From: Flavobacteriaceae bacterium
GTDB taxonomy: Bacteria; Bacteroidota; Bacteroidia; Flavobacteriales; Flavobacteriaceae
Length of the DNA: 64,000 nucleotides
Direction: 5' to 3'
NCBI GenBank assembly: GCA_030683815.1
Contig: JAUXPJ010000012.1
Span: forward strand, 99,350-163,349
A model generated the notes under the pieces. That model made no database searches and was not told the origin of the DNA. It worked only from the letters and a program-made list of their open reading frames with translations. Positions 32,698 to 41,862 of the stretch are shown here, piece after piece (the first letter of the stretch is position 1; every line of letters begins with the position of its first letter). The translations under genes were made by a program, and so were the position numbers.

Positions 32698-35073
32698 TTA
32701 CTGTTTTCTACTGATAAAATTAGTTAAAAACGTAACATAAATAACTATTGTTATTGAACTTAAAGGCATCAAAATTGCTGCTATTAAAGGTGTTAACTGA
32801 CCGGTAACGGCAAAATACAGACCAACGACGTTATAAAGGAATGAAAATACAAAACTTGTTTTGATTATTGTTAATGTTTGATGCGAAATGTTTAAAAGTT
32901 GTGGTATTTTGTTGATAATTTTTGCATCTATAATTCCGTCGGATGCCGGTGTAAAGACATTTACATCATCAGAAACAGCGATTCCTACATTACTTTGAGC
33001 TAGTGCCCCGGCATCGTTTAGTCCATCGCCAATCATCAATACTCTTTTGCCGTTATCTTGTAATTCTCTGACAAAATTGAGTTTATCAATCGGTTTTTTA
33101 TCAAATTCCAATTGCGTATTTGGAGGTAACATTTGAAGTAAACGTTCTTTCTCACCTTCATTATCCCCGGATAAAATTATCAATTCGTATTTAGGATATA
33201 AGTTTAAAAATAATTGTTCAATACCTTGACGGTAGGTATTTTTCATGGAATAATATCCTTTTAGCTGATTATTTATTTCGACATAAACTCTTGTTTCATT
33301 GGGTTCATGCTGATTTAAACCTAAAAATTTTGAAGATCCGACTCTTAAATTAAAATCGTTTATTTTTCCTTCAATTCCCAAACCTGTTAATTCGTTATAA
33401 GCTGTAATTTTATCTTCTAAAATTGGTTCTTTGACAGATTCATATACAATTCTGCTTAAAGGATGGTTTGAATTTCTCAGTAAAGTTTTCAGCACTCTTT
33501 TTTCATCAACATTTAATTCAATATTTTCAGTATTGACAGCTTTTTGCTGATTGGTGGTGATGGTTCCTGTTTTATCAAAAATGATAGTATTTATTTTAGT
33601 AAGTGCCTCAATAACTTGAGCATTTTTGAGATAAAATCGATTTTTTCCAAAAATCCTCAAAATATTTCCCAACGCAAACGGAGATGTTAATGCCAAAGCG
33701 CAAGGACAAGTAATAATCAACACCGCAGTAAAAACATAAACCGCCTTAGAAACATCTGTAAAATACCAATAAATAGCCGCAGAAAAAGCAATAGTTAAAA
33801 CAACAATGGTAAAGTACTTACTCACCTTATCTATATGTGTTTTAATGCTTTTGTGAGTATCCTTTTGAAAGATATCACTACTCCAGAGTTGTGTTAAATA
33901 ACTTTGTGAAACTTCATGAATTACTTCCATTTCAAACAATCCGGAAAGTTGTTTCCCGCCGGCAAATATTTTTTCTCCGGATTCTTTTTTGATGGGATAC
34001 GATTCTCCTGTTACAAAACTATAATCTAGGGTTGCTTCACCGTTAATCATGATTCCATCAACCGGGACTAATTCTTCATTTCTGATCAAGATTCTATCAC
34101 CCAATTTTAGGTGTTGAATTTGTTTGCTGATTTCTTTTCCATCTTTAGTAATGGCAGTAACTGCAATAGGAAAATACGATTTAAAATCGCGCTCAAAAGA
34201 CAAATAATTATAGGTTTTCTGTTGAAATATTTTCCCTAACAGTAAAAAGAAGATTAATCCGGCAAGAGAATCAAAATATCCGGCTCCTACATCAAAAACA
34301 ATTTCGTAAACACTTCTTAAATACAAGGCAATAACACCTAAGGTGATGGGCACATCTATATTTAACATTCTGTTTTTCAATCCTTTATAAGCAGAAATAT
34401 AATAATCTGTTGCCGAATAAAATACTACTGGCAATATCATCACAAAATTCAAATACCTAAATACATTTTTATAACGCTCTAACCAAAATTCTTGAATTTC
34501 AAAGTACTCTGGAAAGGATAATAACATAATGTTGCCAAAAACAAAAGCTGCTATAGAAATTTTATAAATAAGTGCATTTGACACCGTTTTTTTTACTCCT
34601 ACTGAATCTTCTAAACTAATTTGCGGCTCATAACCGATAGAGGCAATAAACTCTACCAATTGTTTTAAACTTATTTCCGACTCCTTATAAGTAACTCTTA
34701 GTGTTTTTTGTGGAAAATTAACCAATGAATTTTTGACGCCGGCATTAAAACGATCTAAATTTTCTAATACCCAAATACAAGAACTGCAATGAATACTGGG
34801 AATATAGAACTCAACCACACAAGTTTGGCCATCATAAAAATCTAAAATTTTTTCAACAATTTCAGATGAATCCAGATAATTATATTTATTTTTGAGCTCT
34901 TTTGGAATTACGCCCGGAGAACGTTCAAAATCGTAGTAACAATTTAACTCGTGCTGATTTAAAATCTCAAAAACGGTTTTACATCCATTACAACAAAAGA
35001 GTTTATCTTCAATCACATATTGCGTGTCTTTTGTTTCCAATCCGCAGTGAAAACAATTTTCATTTTCCATCAA
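32698..35073 (-). CDS. ccoI: Copper-translocating P-type ATPase CcoI/FixI
   Basis: A 791-residue P1B-type ATPase that exports copper for the CuB centre. The N-terminus has CFHCGLETK and FCCNGCKTVFEIL (a cysteine-rich metal-binding extension of FixI type) and a degenerate HMA domain with SIHCSSCIWVLENL (about 95). The translocation motif is ITCPCALALTSPFALG (CPC, about 453), the phosphorylation motif FDKTGTITT and the hinge MIGDGLNDAGAL (about 682). The start is one of two adjacent ATGs. First gene of the cco operon and divergent from the Fnr-like regulator. Confidence 0.95.
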   Translation of the reverse strand: MMENENCFHCGLETKDTQYVIEDKLFCCNGCKTVFEILNQHELNCYYDFERSPGVIPKELKNKYNYLDSSEIVEKILDFYDGQTCVVEFYIPSIHCSSCIWVLENLDRFNAGVKNSLVNFPQKTLRVTYKESEISLKQLVEFIASIGYEPQISLEDSVGVKKTVSNALIYKISIAAFVFGNIMLLSFPEYFEIQEFWLERYKNVFRYLNFVMILPVVFYSATDYYISAYKGLKNRMLNIDVPITLGVIALYLRSVYEIVFDVGAGYFDSLAGLIFFLLLGKIFQQKTYNYLSFERDFKSYFPIAVTAITKDGKEISKQIQHLKLGDRILIRNEELVPVDGIMINGEATLDYSFVTGESYPIKKESGEKIFAGGKQLSGLFEMEVIHEVSQSYLTQLWSSDIFQKDTHKSIKTHIDKVSKYFTIVVLTIAFSAAIYWYFTDVSKAVYVFTAVLIITCPCALALTSPFALGNILRIFGKNRFYLKNAQVIEALTKINTIIFDKTGTITTNQQKAVNTENIELNVDEKRVLKTLLRNSNHPLSRIVYESVKEPILEDKITAYNELTGLGIEGKINDFNLRVGSSKFLGLNQHEPNETRVYVEINNQLKGYYSMKNTYRQGIEQLFLNLYPKYELIILSGDNEGEKERLLQMLPPNTQLEFDKKPIDKLNFVRELQDNGKRVLMIGDGLNDAGALAQSNVGIAVSDDVNVFTPASDGIIDAKIINKIPQLLNISHQTLTIIKTSFVFSFLYNVVGLYFAVTGQLTPLIAAILMPLSSITIVIYVTFLTNFISRKQ

Positions 35074-35105
35074 TCAAAAAAACCTATTAAGTTAGATAAT
35101 ATTTT

Positions 35106-35132
35106 CATATTTTTATATGATAAAAGTCATAT
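35106..35132. promoter_or_regulatory. Palindromic operator in the ccoI / Fnr-like divergent gap
   Basis: ATATGA-TAAAAG-TCATAT (35115-35132) is a perfect inverted repeat with the 6-nt spacer typical of Crp-family sites (half-site TATGA, spacer 6). It overlaps another palindrome, CATAT-TTTT-ATATG (35106-35119). It lies 7 nt before a -7 box for the regulator and about 40 nt before ccoI. Confidence 0.55.
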
Positions 35133-35138
35133 TTTTTA

Positions 35139-35146
35139 TATTTTTG
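35139..35146 (+). promoter_or_regulatory. -7 box TATTTTTG for the Crp/Fnr regulator
   Basis: TATTTTTG fits TAnnTTTG and lies 22 nt before the ATG at 35168. An operator palindrome overlaps the expected -33 region, so the bound protein could either activate or block this promoter. Confidence 0.5.
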
Positions 35147-35167
35147 TACCACAATTTATACTTCACT

Positions 35168-35857
35168 ATGAATAAATGTGAACACTGTCTTATCAAAGAT
35201 AAAAATGCTTTGAAGATGCTAACATATGAAGAATTAGAATGCTTTTCAAGACATAAGTCAACTATTTTAGTAAAAAAAGGAGAGCATTTAATAGAGGAAG
35301 GCAATCCTGCTAATGGTTTCTATTGTGTAAAAAACGGCAAATTTAAACTTACCAAATTAAATTCTAATGGTAAAGATCAGATTATAAGCTATATAAAAGA
35401 GGGTTATATTGTGGGTCATCGTTCATTATTATGTGATGAACCTGCCGGATTAACAGTTACTGCAATTGAAGATTCTTTTGCTTGTTTTGTTCCTAAAGAT
35501 GATTTATTGTGTACCATAAAGACTAATCCTTTATTTGCTTTAGAATTGTTAAAGAATATATCTCATCAATTAAACGACGCTAATTGCAGCATTGCAAACA
35601 TGGCTCAAAAAAACATCAAACAGCGTTTAGCAGAAACTTTGCTCTTTTTAGAAGATTTATTCGGTATTGATAAAAATGATTATATCGATGTAATTTTAAC
35701 AAGAGAAGAAATTGCAAACACTTTAGGCACAGCAACAGAATCTGTAATTCGGTTACTTTCCGGATTTAAAAGTGATAATTTGATTAAACTGAAAGGAAAA
35801 AAAATATTGATCTTAGATAGACAAATGCTGCAAAATATTTCTGATGGTTATAAATAA
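35168..35857 (+). CDS. Crp/Fnr-family transcriptional regulator
   Basis: About 229 residues from the ATG at 35168 (MNKCEHCLIKD). An ATG 51 nt upstream lies inside the operator and -7 box and is unlikely to be used. The N-terminal cyclic-nucleotide-binding-fold domain (about 20-140, with GHRSLLCDEPAGLTV) is followed by a Crp-type helix-turn-helix containing LTREEIANTLGTATESVIRLL (split here; about 170-190). The N-terminal CEHC pair is typical of the Bacteroidota FNR-like branch; whether it holds a 4Fe-4S cluster is unknown, since the classical four-Cys pattern is not evident. Divergent from the cco operon, so its likely targets are these genes. Confidence 0.9.
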   Translation: MNKCEHCLIKDKNALKMLTYEELECFSRHKSTILVKKGEHLIEEGNPANGFYCVKNGKFKLTKLNSNGKDQIISYIKEGYIVGHRSLLCDEPAGLTVTAIEDSFACFVPKDDLLCTIKTNPLFALELLKNISHQLNDANCSIANMAQKNIKQRLAETLLFLEDLFGIDKNDYIDVILTREEIANTLGTATESVIRLLSGFKSDNLIKLKGKKILILDRQMLQNISDGYK

Positions 35858-36133
35858 AAAATCAGGTACCGTCAAAAATAACATCCAAATATAGCTCTAA
35901 CTGCTACAGTTTAACTGCATAACCAACACCTCTAATCAACCGTAAGCTATACTAAACCCATAGGATTTAATAAGAGGGTGCGGCTCAGTTCAACTCGGTT
36001 TTATTCGCCATTTTCCCGTCATTTTAATCGAATCTCAGCAGAACTTCATTTTGTAGTTCTTTTTCATTATTTTTGAGGGAAAACGTCGAATAAAACACTA
36101 TTAAAGTTGACTGTAAATTAAAAAAAGATTATT
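35858..36133. other. Intergenic stretch with a possible response-regulator tail relic
   Basis: No intact gene. On the minus strand around 35901-35950 one frame reads SLRLIRGVGYAVKL then stop, resembling the last strand of OmpR-type DNA-binding domains (RGVGY). Stops lie just upstream. This may be a relic or chance. Confidence 0.25.
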
Positions 36134-36715
36134 ATGAAAACAACAAGATTAATTTTAACATTAGTCATTACAATAATGGCTTTAAAGAGTTATTCGCAAA
36201 ACTCTAATGAATTCAGATTCTATTATGGAATTTCTGATTCTGAACTTCTAAGAGAACCTATGTTAGGAGGAGCGGGATTTCAGAGCGAAAAATTAAATGA
36301 GTTTGGAATAAAATATTTGAAACTAGTTTTCGACAAATTTTATATTGAAACAGGTATTAATTACTCAAAAAGTGATGTAAAAATTATTCCCGAATTTGTG
36401 GAAGAACCGGTTATTTCAGGATATGAGAAATTAGAAATTGTTTCAATCCCAATCTTGGCAAATTATACATTTTGGAAATATCTATTCGTTAATGGATGAT
36501 CAATTTTAGATTTTCAAACATCTGATAATTCAAGTGATTCTCAATCTGGAATTGGATATAGTATAGGTATGGGCGGCAAATATGATTTCAATAAATTTTT
36601 AATCTATATAAATCCAAATTACAAAAGGCATTCTGTTATTCCATTTGAAAAAAAGAATAACCATCAGAAATTGACAGAATTCGGATTACAAATTGGATTA
36701 GGATATAAGTTTTAG
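36134..36715 (+). pseudogene. Outer-membrane beta-barrel protein, interrupted by an in-frame stop
   Basis: The N-terminal 121 residues open with a signal peptide (MKTTRLILTLVITIMALKS, then YSQ) and alternating strands typical of a small porin-like barrel. A TGA at 36497-36499 breaks the frame after LFVNG. The same frame then continues for 71 codons (SILDFQTSDNS, then GIGYSIGMGGKYDF and LTEFGLQIGLGYKF) to a TAG at 36713-36715. The final GLGYKF with terminal Phe is the usual barrel ending. A single base change, for example GGA to TGA, accounts for it. The product of the first part alone would lack the closing strands. Confidence 0.8.
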
Positions 36716-36917
36716 AAAATGTAAACTTAAGATAGCTGTAATTCAGTGCGGGTTTGTGCAAACTTTAAAATTTTTAATACATTTAACCTGATTTTTTGGC
36801 GGGCAATTCTTTCGGAATTATCTGCGCCGAGTCTAAACGTTGGAACACATTTTAAGAGAATGAACTTTTAACAAAGACATAATTTGTGATAATAACTCAA
36901 CCTAAAAGCAGAAAACA

Positions 36918-37868
36918 ATGAATACACTGAAAGTAGCGTTAGCTCAAATTTCACCCGTTTGGCTAAATAAAGAAAAAACACTTGATAAAATAGGTATATC
37001 AATAACAGAAGCGGGTAAAAAAAATTGTGAACTTATTGTTTTCGGAGAGGCTTTGCTTCCCGGATACCCATTCTGGCTGGCTTTAACAAATGGAGCTGAG
37101 TGGAATTCAACTTTACAAAAAGAATTGCATGCCCACTATCTGCGAAACGCAATTCAAATTGAAGAAGGAGAACTTGATGTTTTATGTATGTTGGCAAAAG
37201 AAAATAAGATTGCAGTCTATTTAGGAATAATTGAGCGGGCAAAAAATCGTGGAGGACATAGTTTATATTGCTCTCTTGTTTATATTAATCCACAAGGTGA
37301 AATTAAATCGGTACATAGAAAATTACAACCTACGTATGACGAGCGTTTAACCTGGTCACCGGGAGATGGTAACGGATTACAAGTGCATTCATTGAAAAAA
37401 TTCACTGTAGGCGGTTTAAATTGTTGGGAAAATTGGATGCCGTTACCAAGAACAGCCTTATATGGATTAGGTGAGGATTTACACATAGCTGTCTGGCCCG
37501 GCAGCGATCATAATACAAAAGATATTACCAGATTTATAGCATTAGAATCAAGATCGTTTGTAATATCTGTTTCCAGCTTAATGAGATTAGAAGATTTCCC
37601 TAAAGATACGCCACACTTGGATAAAATTATTGAAAAAGCGCCTAAAATATTGGCAAATGGGGGTTCCTGCATTGCCGGACCTGATGGAGAATGGATTATC
37701 AATCCTACAATAAATAAAGAAGGACTAATTATTGAAACCTTAGACTTTAATAGGGTGCTGGAAGAACGTCAAAATTTTGATCCGGTTGGTCACTACTCTC
37801 GTCCTGATGTTACTAAACTAAGCTTAAACAGGCAACGACAATCAATAATAGAACTGGTAAACGAATAA
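36918..37868 (+). CDS. Nitrilase / carbon-nitrogen hydrolase
   Basis: Hydrolyses nitriles to acids and ammonia (EC 3.5.5.1 type) in the cytoplasm. The 316 residues contain the Glu-Lys-Cys triad: Glu in FGEALLPGYPFW (about 44), Lys in HRKLQPTYDERLTW (about 134) and Cys in GLNCWENWMPLPR (about 169). The CWENxMPL form and the GYPFW motif are those of true nitrilases rather than amidases or omega-amidases of the superfamily. Substrate is unknown. It follows a broken barrel gene and precedes a GNAT gene in a loosely packed region with larger gaps than its surroundings, suggesting accessory DNA. Confidence 0.88.
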   Translation: MNTLKVALAQISPVWLNKEKTLDKIGISITEAGKKNCELIVFGEALLPGYPFWLALTNGAEWNSTLQKELHAHYLRNAIQIEEGELDVLCMLAKENKIAVYLGIIERAKNRGGHSLYCSLVYINPQGEIKSVHRKLQPTYDERLTWSPGDGNGLQVHSLKKFTVGGLNCWENWMPLPRTALYGLGEDLHIAVWPGSDHNTKDITRFIALESRSFVISVSSLMRLEDFPKDTPHLDKIIEKAPKILANGGSCIAGPDGEWIINPTINKEGLIIETLDFNRVLEERQNFDPVGHYSRPDVTKLSLNRQRQSIIELVNE

Positions 37869-38031
37869 ATATTGGATAAAAAAGACAGAAATGTTTAAGA
37901 GATTAGACTAAGAATCAACTCATCCAGTTGTTATAACTGAAACTATTTAACATTAAAAATAAAAATTACAATCAGAAAAAAATCAAAACTACTTAATTTA
38001 GTATTGAAAAATAGCTGACTACTTCAGTAAA

Positions 38032-38529
38032 ATGATAAAAATAATTAAAGCTCATAAAATAGCTGACTATAAACTTATCGCTCAATTAGCTGCAACTATC
38101 TGGCGTGAGCACTATACCTCAATTATTGGCTCAAATCAGGTTGAATATATGCTTGCAAAGTATCAATCTGCCAGTGCTATTGAAGAACAGGTAAAGCTTG
38201 GTTTCAACTATTTTATGGTTACTTATCAAGAAAAACCAGTGGCTTATCTATCATTTAAAGAAGAAATAGATTCCCTGTTTTTAAGTAAAATTTATGTTTT
38301 AAGCAACTATAGAGGGATGAATATTGGCAAAACTGCAATGGTGTTTATTGAAAAGAAAGCAGTTGAAATTGGATGTAATAAAATATCGCTTACGGTAAAT
38401 AAATATAATACGAGCTCCATAAATATATATGAAAAAATAGGATTTCAGAATATGGGCTCTATCATTAATGACATCGGCAATGGTTTTGTAATGGATGATT
38501 ATATCATGGAAAAAATAATCGTAAAATAA
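38032..38529 (+). CDS. GNAT-family N-acetyltransferase
   Basis: A 165-residue single-domain acetyltransferase. Motif A is LSKIYVLSNYRGMNIGKTAM (about 84-103, with the acetyl-CoA loop RGMNIG), followed by SLTVNKYNTSSINIYEKIGF (motif B), the typical end of ribosomal-protein or small-molecule acetylases. The substrate is unknown. A 163-bp gap separates it from the nitrilase. Confidence 0.88.
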   Translation: MIKIIKAHKIADYKLIAQLAATIWREHYTSIIGSNQVEYMLAKYQSASAIEEQVKLGFNYFMVTYQEKPVAYLSFKEEIDSLFLSKIYVLSNYRGMNIGKTAMVFIEKKAVEIGCNKISLTVNKYNTSSINIYEKIGFQNMGSIINDIGNGFVMDDYIMEKIIVK

Positions 38530-38806
38530 GTATCAACATCTCAGGACTTCTTAAAAATCCAATATTTATTAACTCGATTTTTCAGCAGATTATTTCTATT
38601 GAACTTTATCAGCATAAATATTTTAAAACGTATCACTCCTGTATTTTTAATATCAAAAATGTTTTTTTTCTGATTTATTCAATTACGCTCATTAAGTTTT
38701 TTATCAACTTTATAAATTTTTATTATATTCGACGTTTATAATCAAATCTTATCTTTTGAAGTTTAAAAAAATAAACAATTAATGATCAACAATCAATATA
38801 TAAAAC

Positions 38807-40714
38807 ATGAGTAACTATCATATCAAGCATTTAGAAGAGTATTTTCAGGTATATCGAAAATCGGTCAGAAATCCGGAAAGTTTTTGGGAAGAAATTGCTG
38901 AAGAACATTTTGTTTGGCGTAAACGATGGAATAAAGTGTTGGAATGGGATTTCAAAAAACCGGAAATTAAATGGTTTGAAGGTGCTCAGCTCAATATCAC
39001 AGAAAATTGTATTGATAGGCATTTAAGTACGCGAAGTCATAAAACTGCCATTTTATTTGAACCCAACAATCCGAAAGAAAAATCACAGAAAATCACCTAT
39101 TTTCAATTATATGAACGCGTAAATCAGTTTGCCAATGTTTTAAGAGAACAGGGAATTCAGAAAGGTGATCGCGTTTGTATCTATTTACCGATGATTCCGG
39201 AACTGGCTGTCTCATTATTGGCTTGCGCTCGAATTGGAGCTGTTCACTCCGTAGTTTTTGCCGGATTCTCAGCAACGGCACTTTCAATAAGAATCAATGA
39301 TAGTGATTCTAAAATGGTCATTACTTCGGATGGTTCTTTTAGAGGTGAAAAAACTACCGATTTAAAAGGAATTGTTGATGATGCACTTGAAAAAAGTCCG
39401 TGTGTTAAAAGTGTTTTGGTCGTAAAACGTACCAATTCCAATATTTTTATGAAAGAAGGTCGTGATTTATGGATACAACCTTTATTGGATAAAGCTTCTA
39501 AAATATGTCAGATGGAAATTATGGATGCAGAAGATCCGTTGTTCATCCTTTACACTTCAGGATCAACCGGAATGCCAAAAGGAATGCTTCATACTATAGC
39601 CGGATATATGGTTTATACCGCTTATACTTTTAAAAATGTTTTTCAATACCGTGAAGATGATGTTTTTTGGTGTACGGCAGATATTGGATGGATTACCGGA
39701 CATAGTTATATTGTTTACGGACCTCTTGCCAATGGCGCTACTACCGTTATGTTTGAGGGGATTCCAAGTTATCCGGATTTTGGTCGTTTTTGGGAAATTA
39801 TAGAAAAACATAAAATCACACAGTTTTATACCGCTCCAACTGCTATTCGCGCACTTGCCAAAGAAAATTTAGAATATGTCGAGAAATATGATTTATCATC
39901 CATCAAAGTTCTGGGCACAGTTGGAGAACCCATCAATGAAGAAGCTTGGCATTGGTATAACAACAACGTGGGAAAAAAACACAGTCCGATTGTTGATACT
40001 TGGTGGCAAACAGAAACCGGCGGAATTCTCATCTCTCCTATTCCATTCGCAACTCCAACGAAACCTACATATGCTACTTTGCCGTTACCTGGAATTCAAC
40101 CGGTAATTATGGATAAAAATGGAAAGGAAATAACAGAAAATCAAGTCGATGGTCGTTTGTGTATCAAATTCCCTTGGCCGGCAATTGCCAGAACCATTTG
40201 GGGAAATCATGAACGGTACAGAGAAACTTATTTTTCTACTTACAAAAAAAAGTATTTTACGGGTGATGGTGCCTTGCGCGATGAAGTTGGTTATTACAGG
40301 ATTACCGGGCGCGTTGATGATGTTATCATTGTTTCCGGTCATAATTTGGGAACAGCTCCTATTGAAGATGCCATCAATCAACATCCGGCAGTTGCAGAAT
40401 CAGCTATTGTTGGTTTCCCGCATGATATCAAAGGAAATGCTTTATATGGATTTGTTATTTTAAAAGAAACAGGAGAATCCCGTGTTCATGAAAATGTACG
40501 AATAGAAATCAACCAAATTATTGCAGAACATATCGGCCCGATTGCTAAACTTGATAAGATTCAATTTACCAGCGGATTGCCAAAAACAAGAAGTGGAAAA
40601 ATTATGCGCAGAATATTGCGTAAAATTGCCAATAATGACTTTAATAATTTAGGAGATACTACTACGCTACTCAATCCGGAAGTAGTACAAGAAATTATTG
40701 ATAATGCATTGTAA
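38807..40714 (+). CDS. acs: Acetyl-CoA synthetase (acetate--CoA ligase)
   Basis: Converts acetate, ATP and CoA to acetyl-CoA (EC 6.2.1.1). The 635 residues start with the Acs N-terminal domain (HLEEYFQVYRKSVRNPESFW) and carry FILYTSGSTGMPKGMLHT (P-loop, about 246), VDTWWQTETGGILI (about 397), the hinge GRVDDVIIVSGHNLGTAPIED and the C-terminal lysine motif KTRSGKIMRRILRK (about 605), whose Lys is the acetylation-controlled catalytic residue in Acs. The WWQTE motif separates acetate from longer-chain ligases. It stands alone with a 277-bp upstream gap and is followed 37 nt later by DUF302. Confidence 0.95.
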   Translation: MSNYHIKHLEEYFQVYRKSVRNPESFWEEIAEEHFVWRKRWNKVLEWDFKKPEIKWFEGAQLNITENCIDRHLSTRSHKTAILFEPNNPKEKSQKITYFQLYERVNQFANVLREQGIQKGDRVCIYLPMIPELAVSLLACARIGAVHSVVFAGFSATALSIRINDSDSKMVITSDGSFRGEKTTDLKGIVDDALEKSPCVKSVLVVKRTNSNIFMKEGRDLWIQPLLDKASKICQMEIMDAEDPLFILYTSGSTGMPKGMLHTIAGYMVYTAYTFKNVFQYREDDVFWCTADIGWITGHSYIVYGPLANGATTVMFEGIPSYPDFGRFWEIIEKHKITQFYTAPTAIRALAKENLEYVEKYDLSSIKVLGTVGEPINEEAWHWYNNNVGKKHSPIVDTWWQTETGGILISPIPFATPTKPTYATLPLPGIQPVIMDKNGKEITENQVDGRLCIKFPWPAIARTIWGNHERYRETYFSTYKKKYFTGDGALRDEVGYYRITGRVDDVIIVSGHNLGTAPIEDAINQHPAVAESAIVGFPHDIKGNALYGFVILKETGESRVHENVRIEINQIIAEHIGPIAKLDKIQFTSGLPKTRSGKIMRRILRKIANNDFNNLGDTTTLLNPEVVQEIIDNAL

Positions 40715-40750
40715 TCCTTAACTTTACAATAATTAATCTTAAATATAAAT

Positions 40751-41146
40751 ATGATGAGTTACTATTTTAATAAAATTCTAAAAAATAGAAGTTTTGAAGA
40801 AGCCGTTGAACTGGTTACTATTGAACTCAAAAAAGAAGGATTTGGTGTTCTGACTGAAATAGATGTGAAAGCAACTCTTAAAAAAAAGATCGATGTTGAT
40901 TTTAAAAAATATATCATTTTAGGCGCTTGTAATCCGCACTTTGCTTATCAAGCACTTCAAAATGAAGATAAAATCGGCGTTTTTCTACCTTGTAATGTTA
41001 TTGTTGAAGAACATGAAAACGGTGAGGTTGAAGTATCCGCAGTGGATCCAATGGCTTCAATGATGTCAGTTTCTAACAATCAATTAGAAAATATTGCTGT
41101 TGAAGTTCAACAAAAACTGAGACAAGTTATTGAAAATTTATCTTAA
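40751..41146 (+). CDS. DUF302 protein
   Basis: A 131-residue protein of the DUF302 family, recognised from MSYYFNKILKNRSFEEAVEL at the start, EGFGVLTEIDVKATLKKK and ILGACNPHFAYQALQNEDKI (about 55-75) with its conserved Cys-Asn-Pro. Function is not established; members bind small ligands and some sit near acid or metal stress genes. Two adjacent ATGs at 40751 and 40754 are both possible. It follows acs by 37 nt and may share its transcript. A tiny fragment with the same opening appears before miaA. Confidence 0.87.
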   Translation: MMSYYFNKILKNRSFEEAVELVTIELKKEGFGVLTEIDVKATLKKKIDVDFKKYIILGACNPHFAYQALQNEDKIGVFLPCNVIVEEHENGEVEVSAVDPMASMMSVSNNQLENIAVEVQQKLRQVIENLS

Positions 41147-41278
41147 TTTTTACGGCAACTTTTTCTGAATTTAATTATAAAACCATAGAATAAACTGATT
41201 ACTTCAGTTGCACTATTTCTTAAAAAAGCAGTAATATTACTTTATCAAAAGTAAATTCATTTTAAAAATTATTAATTC

Positions 41279-41632
41279 ATGTCTGAACAACAAAATAACC
41301 GTCGAAATTTCTTAAAGAATCTTGGTTTATCTGTTACTGCTACATTGGCAAGTACCAGTGTTTTTGCATCTTTTATTGATAAATCTGAAATCAGACAATT
41401 AAATCCGGGACAACAAGAGTTCATGATGCGCTACGGAAAATGGATGGATAAGTTTACCGAAATCATTCGTATTCAAAAAACGGAGCCTGAAAGTATGGAA
41501 AATCATCGAAAAATGATAGAAATTACCAATCAAGTAAAAGAATTACAACCTGAATTGAACGAATTTATGAAAGATAAAACATTTGCTTTAATTTATCAGG
41601 CATCCATAAAGCGGGTAAGTGATGAAATTTAG
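41279..41632 (+). CDS. Small protein with a twin-arginine signal
   Basis: A 117-residue protein not recognised as a known family. The N-terminus NRRNFLKNLGLSVTATLAS shows the Tat motif (RRxFLK) followed by a hydrophobic stretch and an ASTSVFAS cleavage-like region near 31. The rest is charged and helical, with GQQEFMMRYGKWMDKFTEII. No cofactor motif is visible, so why it would use the folded-protein export route is unclear; it may be a partner exported with a cofactor enzyme. It lies between DUF302 and a large unassigned gene, with gaps of 132 and 230 bp. Confidence 0.75.
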   Translation: MSEQQNNRRNFLKNLGLSVTATLASTSVFASFIDKSEIRQLNPGQQEFMMRYGKWMDKFTEIIRIQKTEPESMENHRKMIEITNQVKELQPELNEFMKDKTFALIYQASIKRVSDEI

Positions 41633-41862
41633 AATAATATTTTTCATCTATCAGTGATATTTTTTCCGGCAATTGTTCCTTCTAAAATAAGTCTAAATTG
41701 CACATTTTCAATTTTTTAATTATTTTTTTATTCATTCTGATTTATCTAAAGCCCTATTAATAAGCCAGTAAGAAAGTTTTGTCATATCAACTTTAACATA
41801 GTTTTTAAGGGATGTAAATGATATAATTCATATCTTGCGCCACTTAAAACTTATATAGAAAT

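Noticed and set aside
35117..35167. Upstream ATG giving 17 extra residues on the Fnr-like regulator
   Set aside because: It lies inside the operator palindrome and before the -7 box, and the extra hydrophobic residues do not fit the family; ATG 35168 gives the expected N-terminus.
36497..36499. TGA in the barrel gene as selenocysteine or recoded stop
   Set aside because: No SECIS-like structure or selenocysteine machinery is seen, and the position is not a catalytic cysteine site; a nonsense mutation is simpler.
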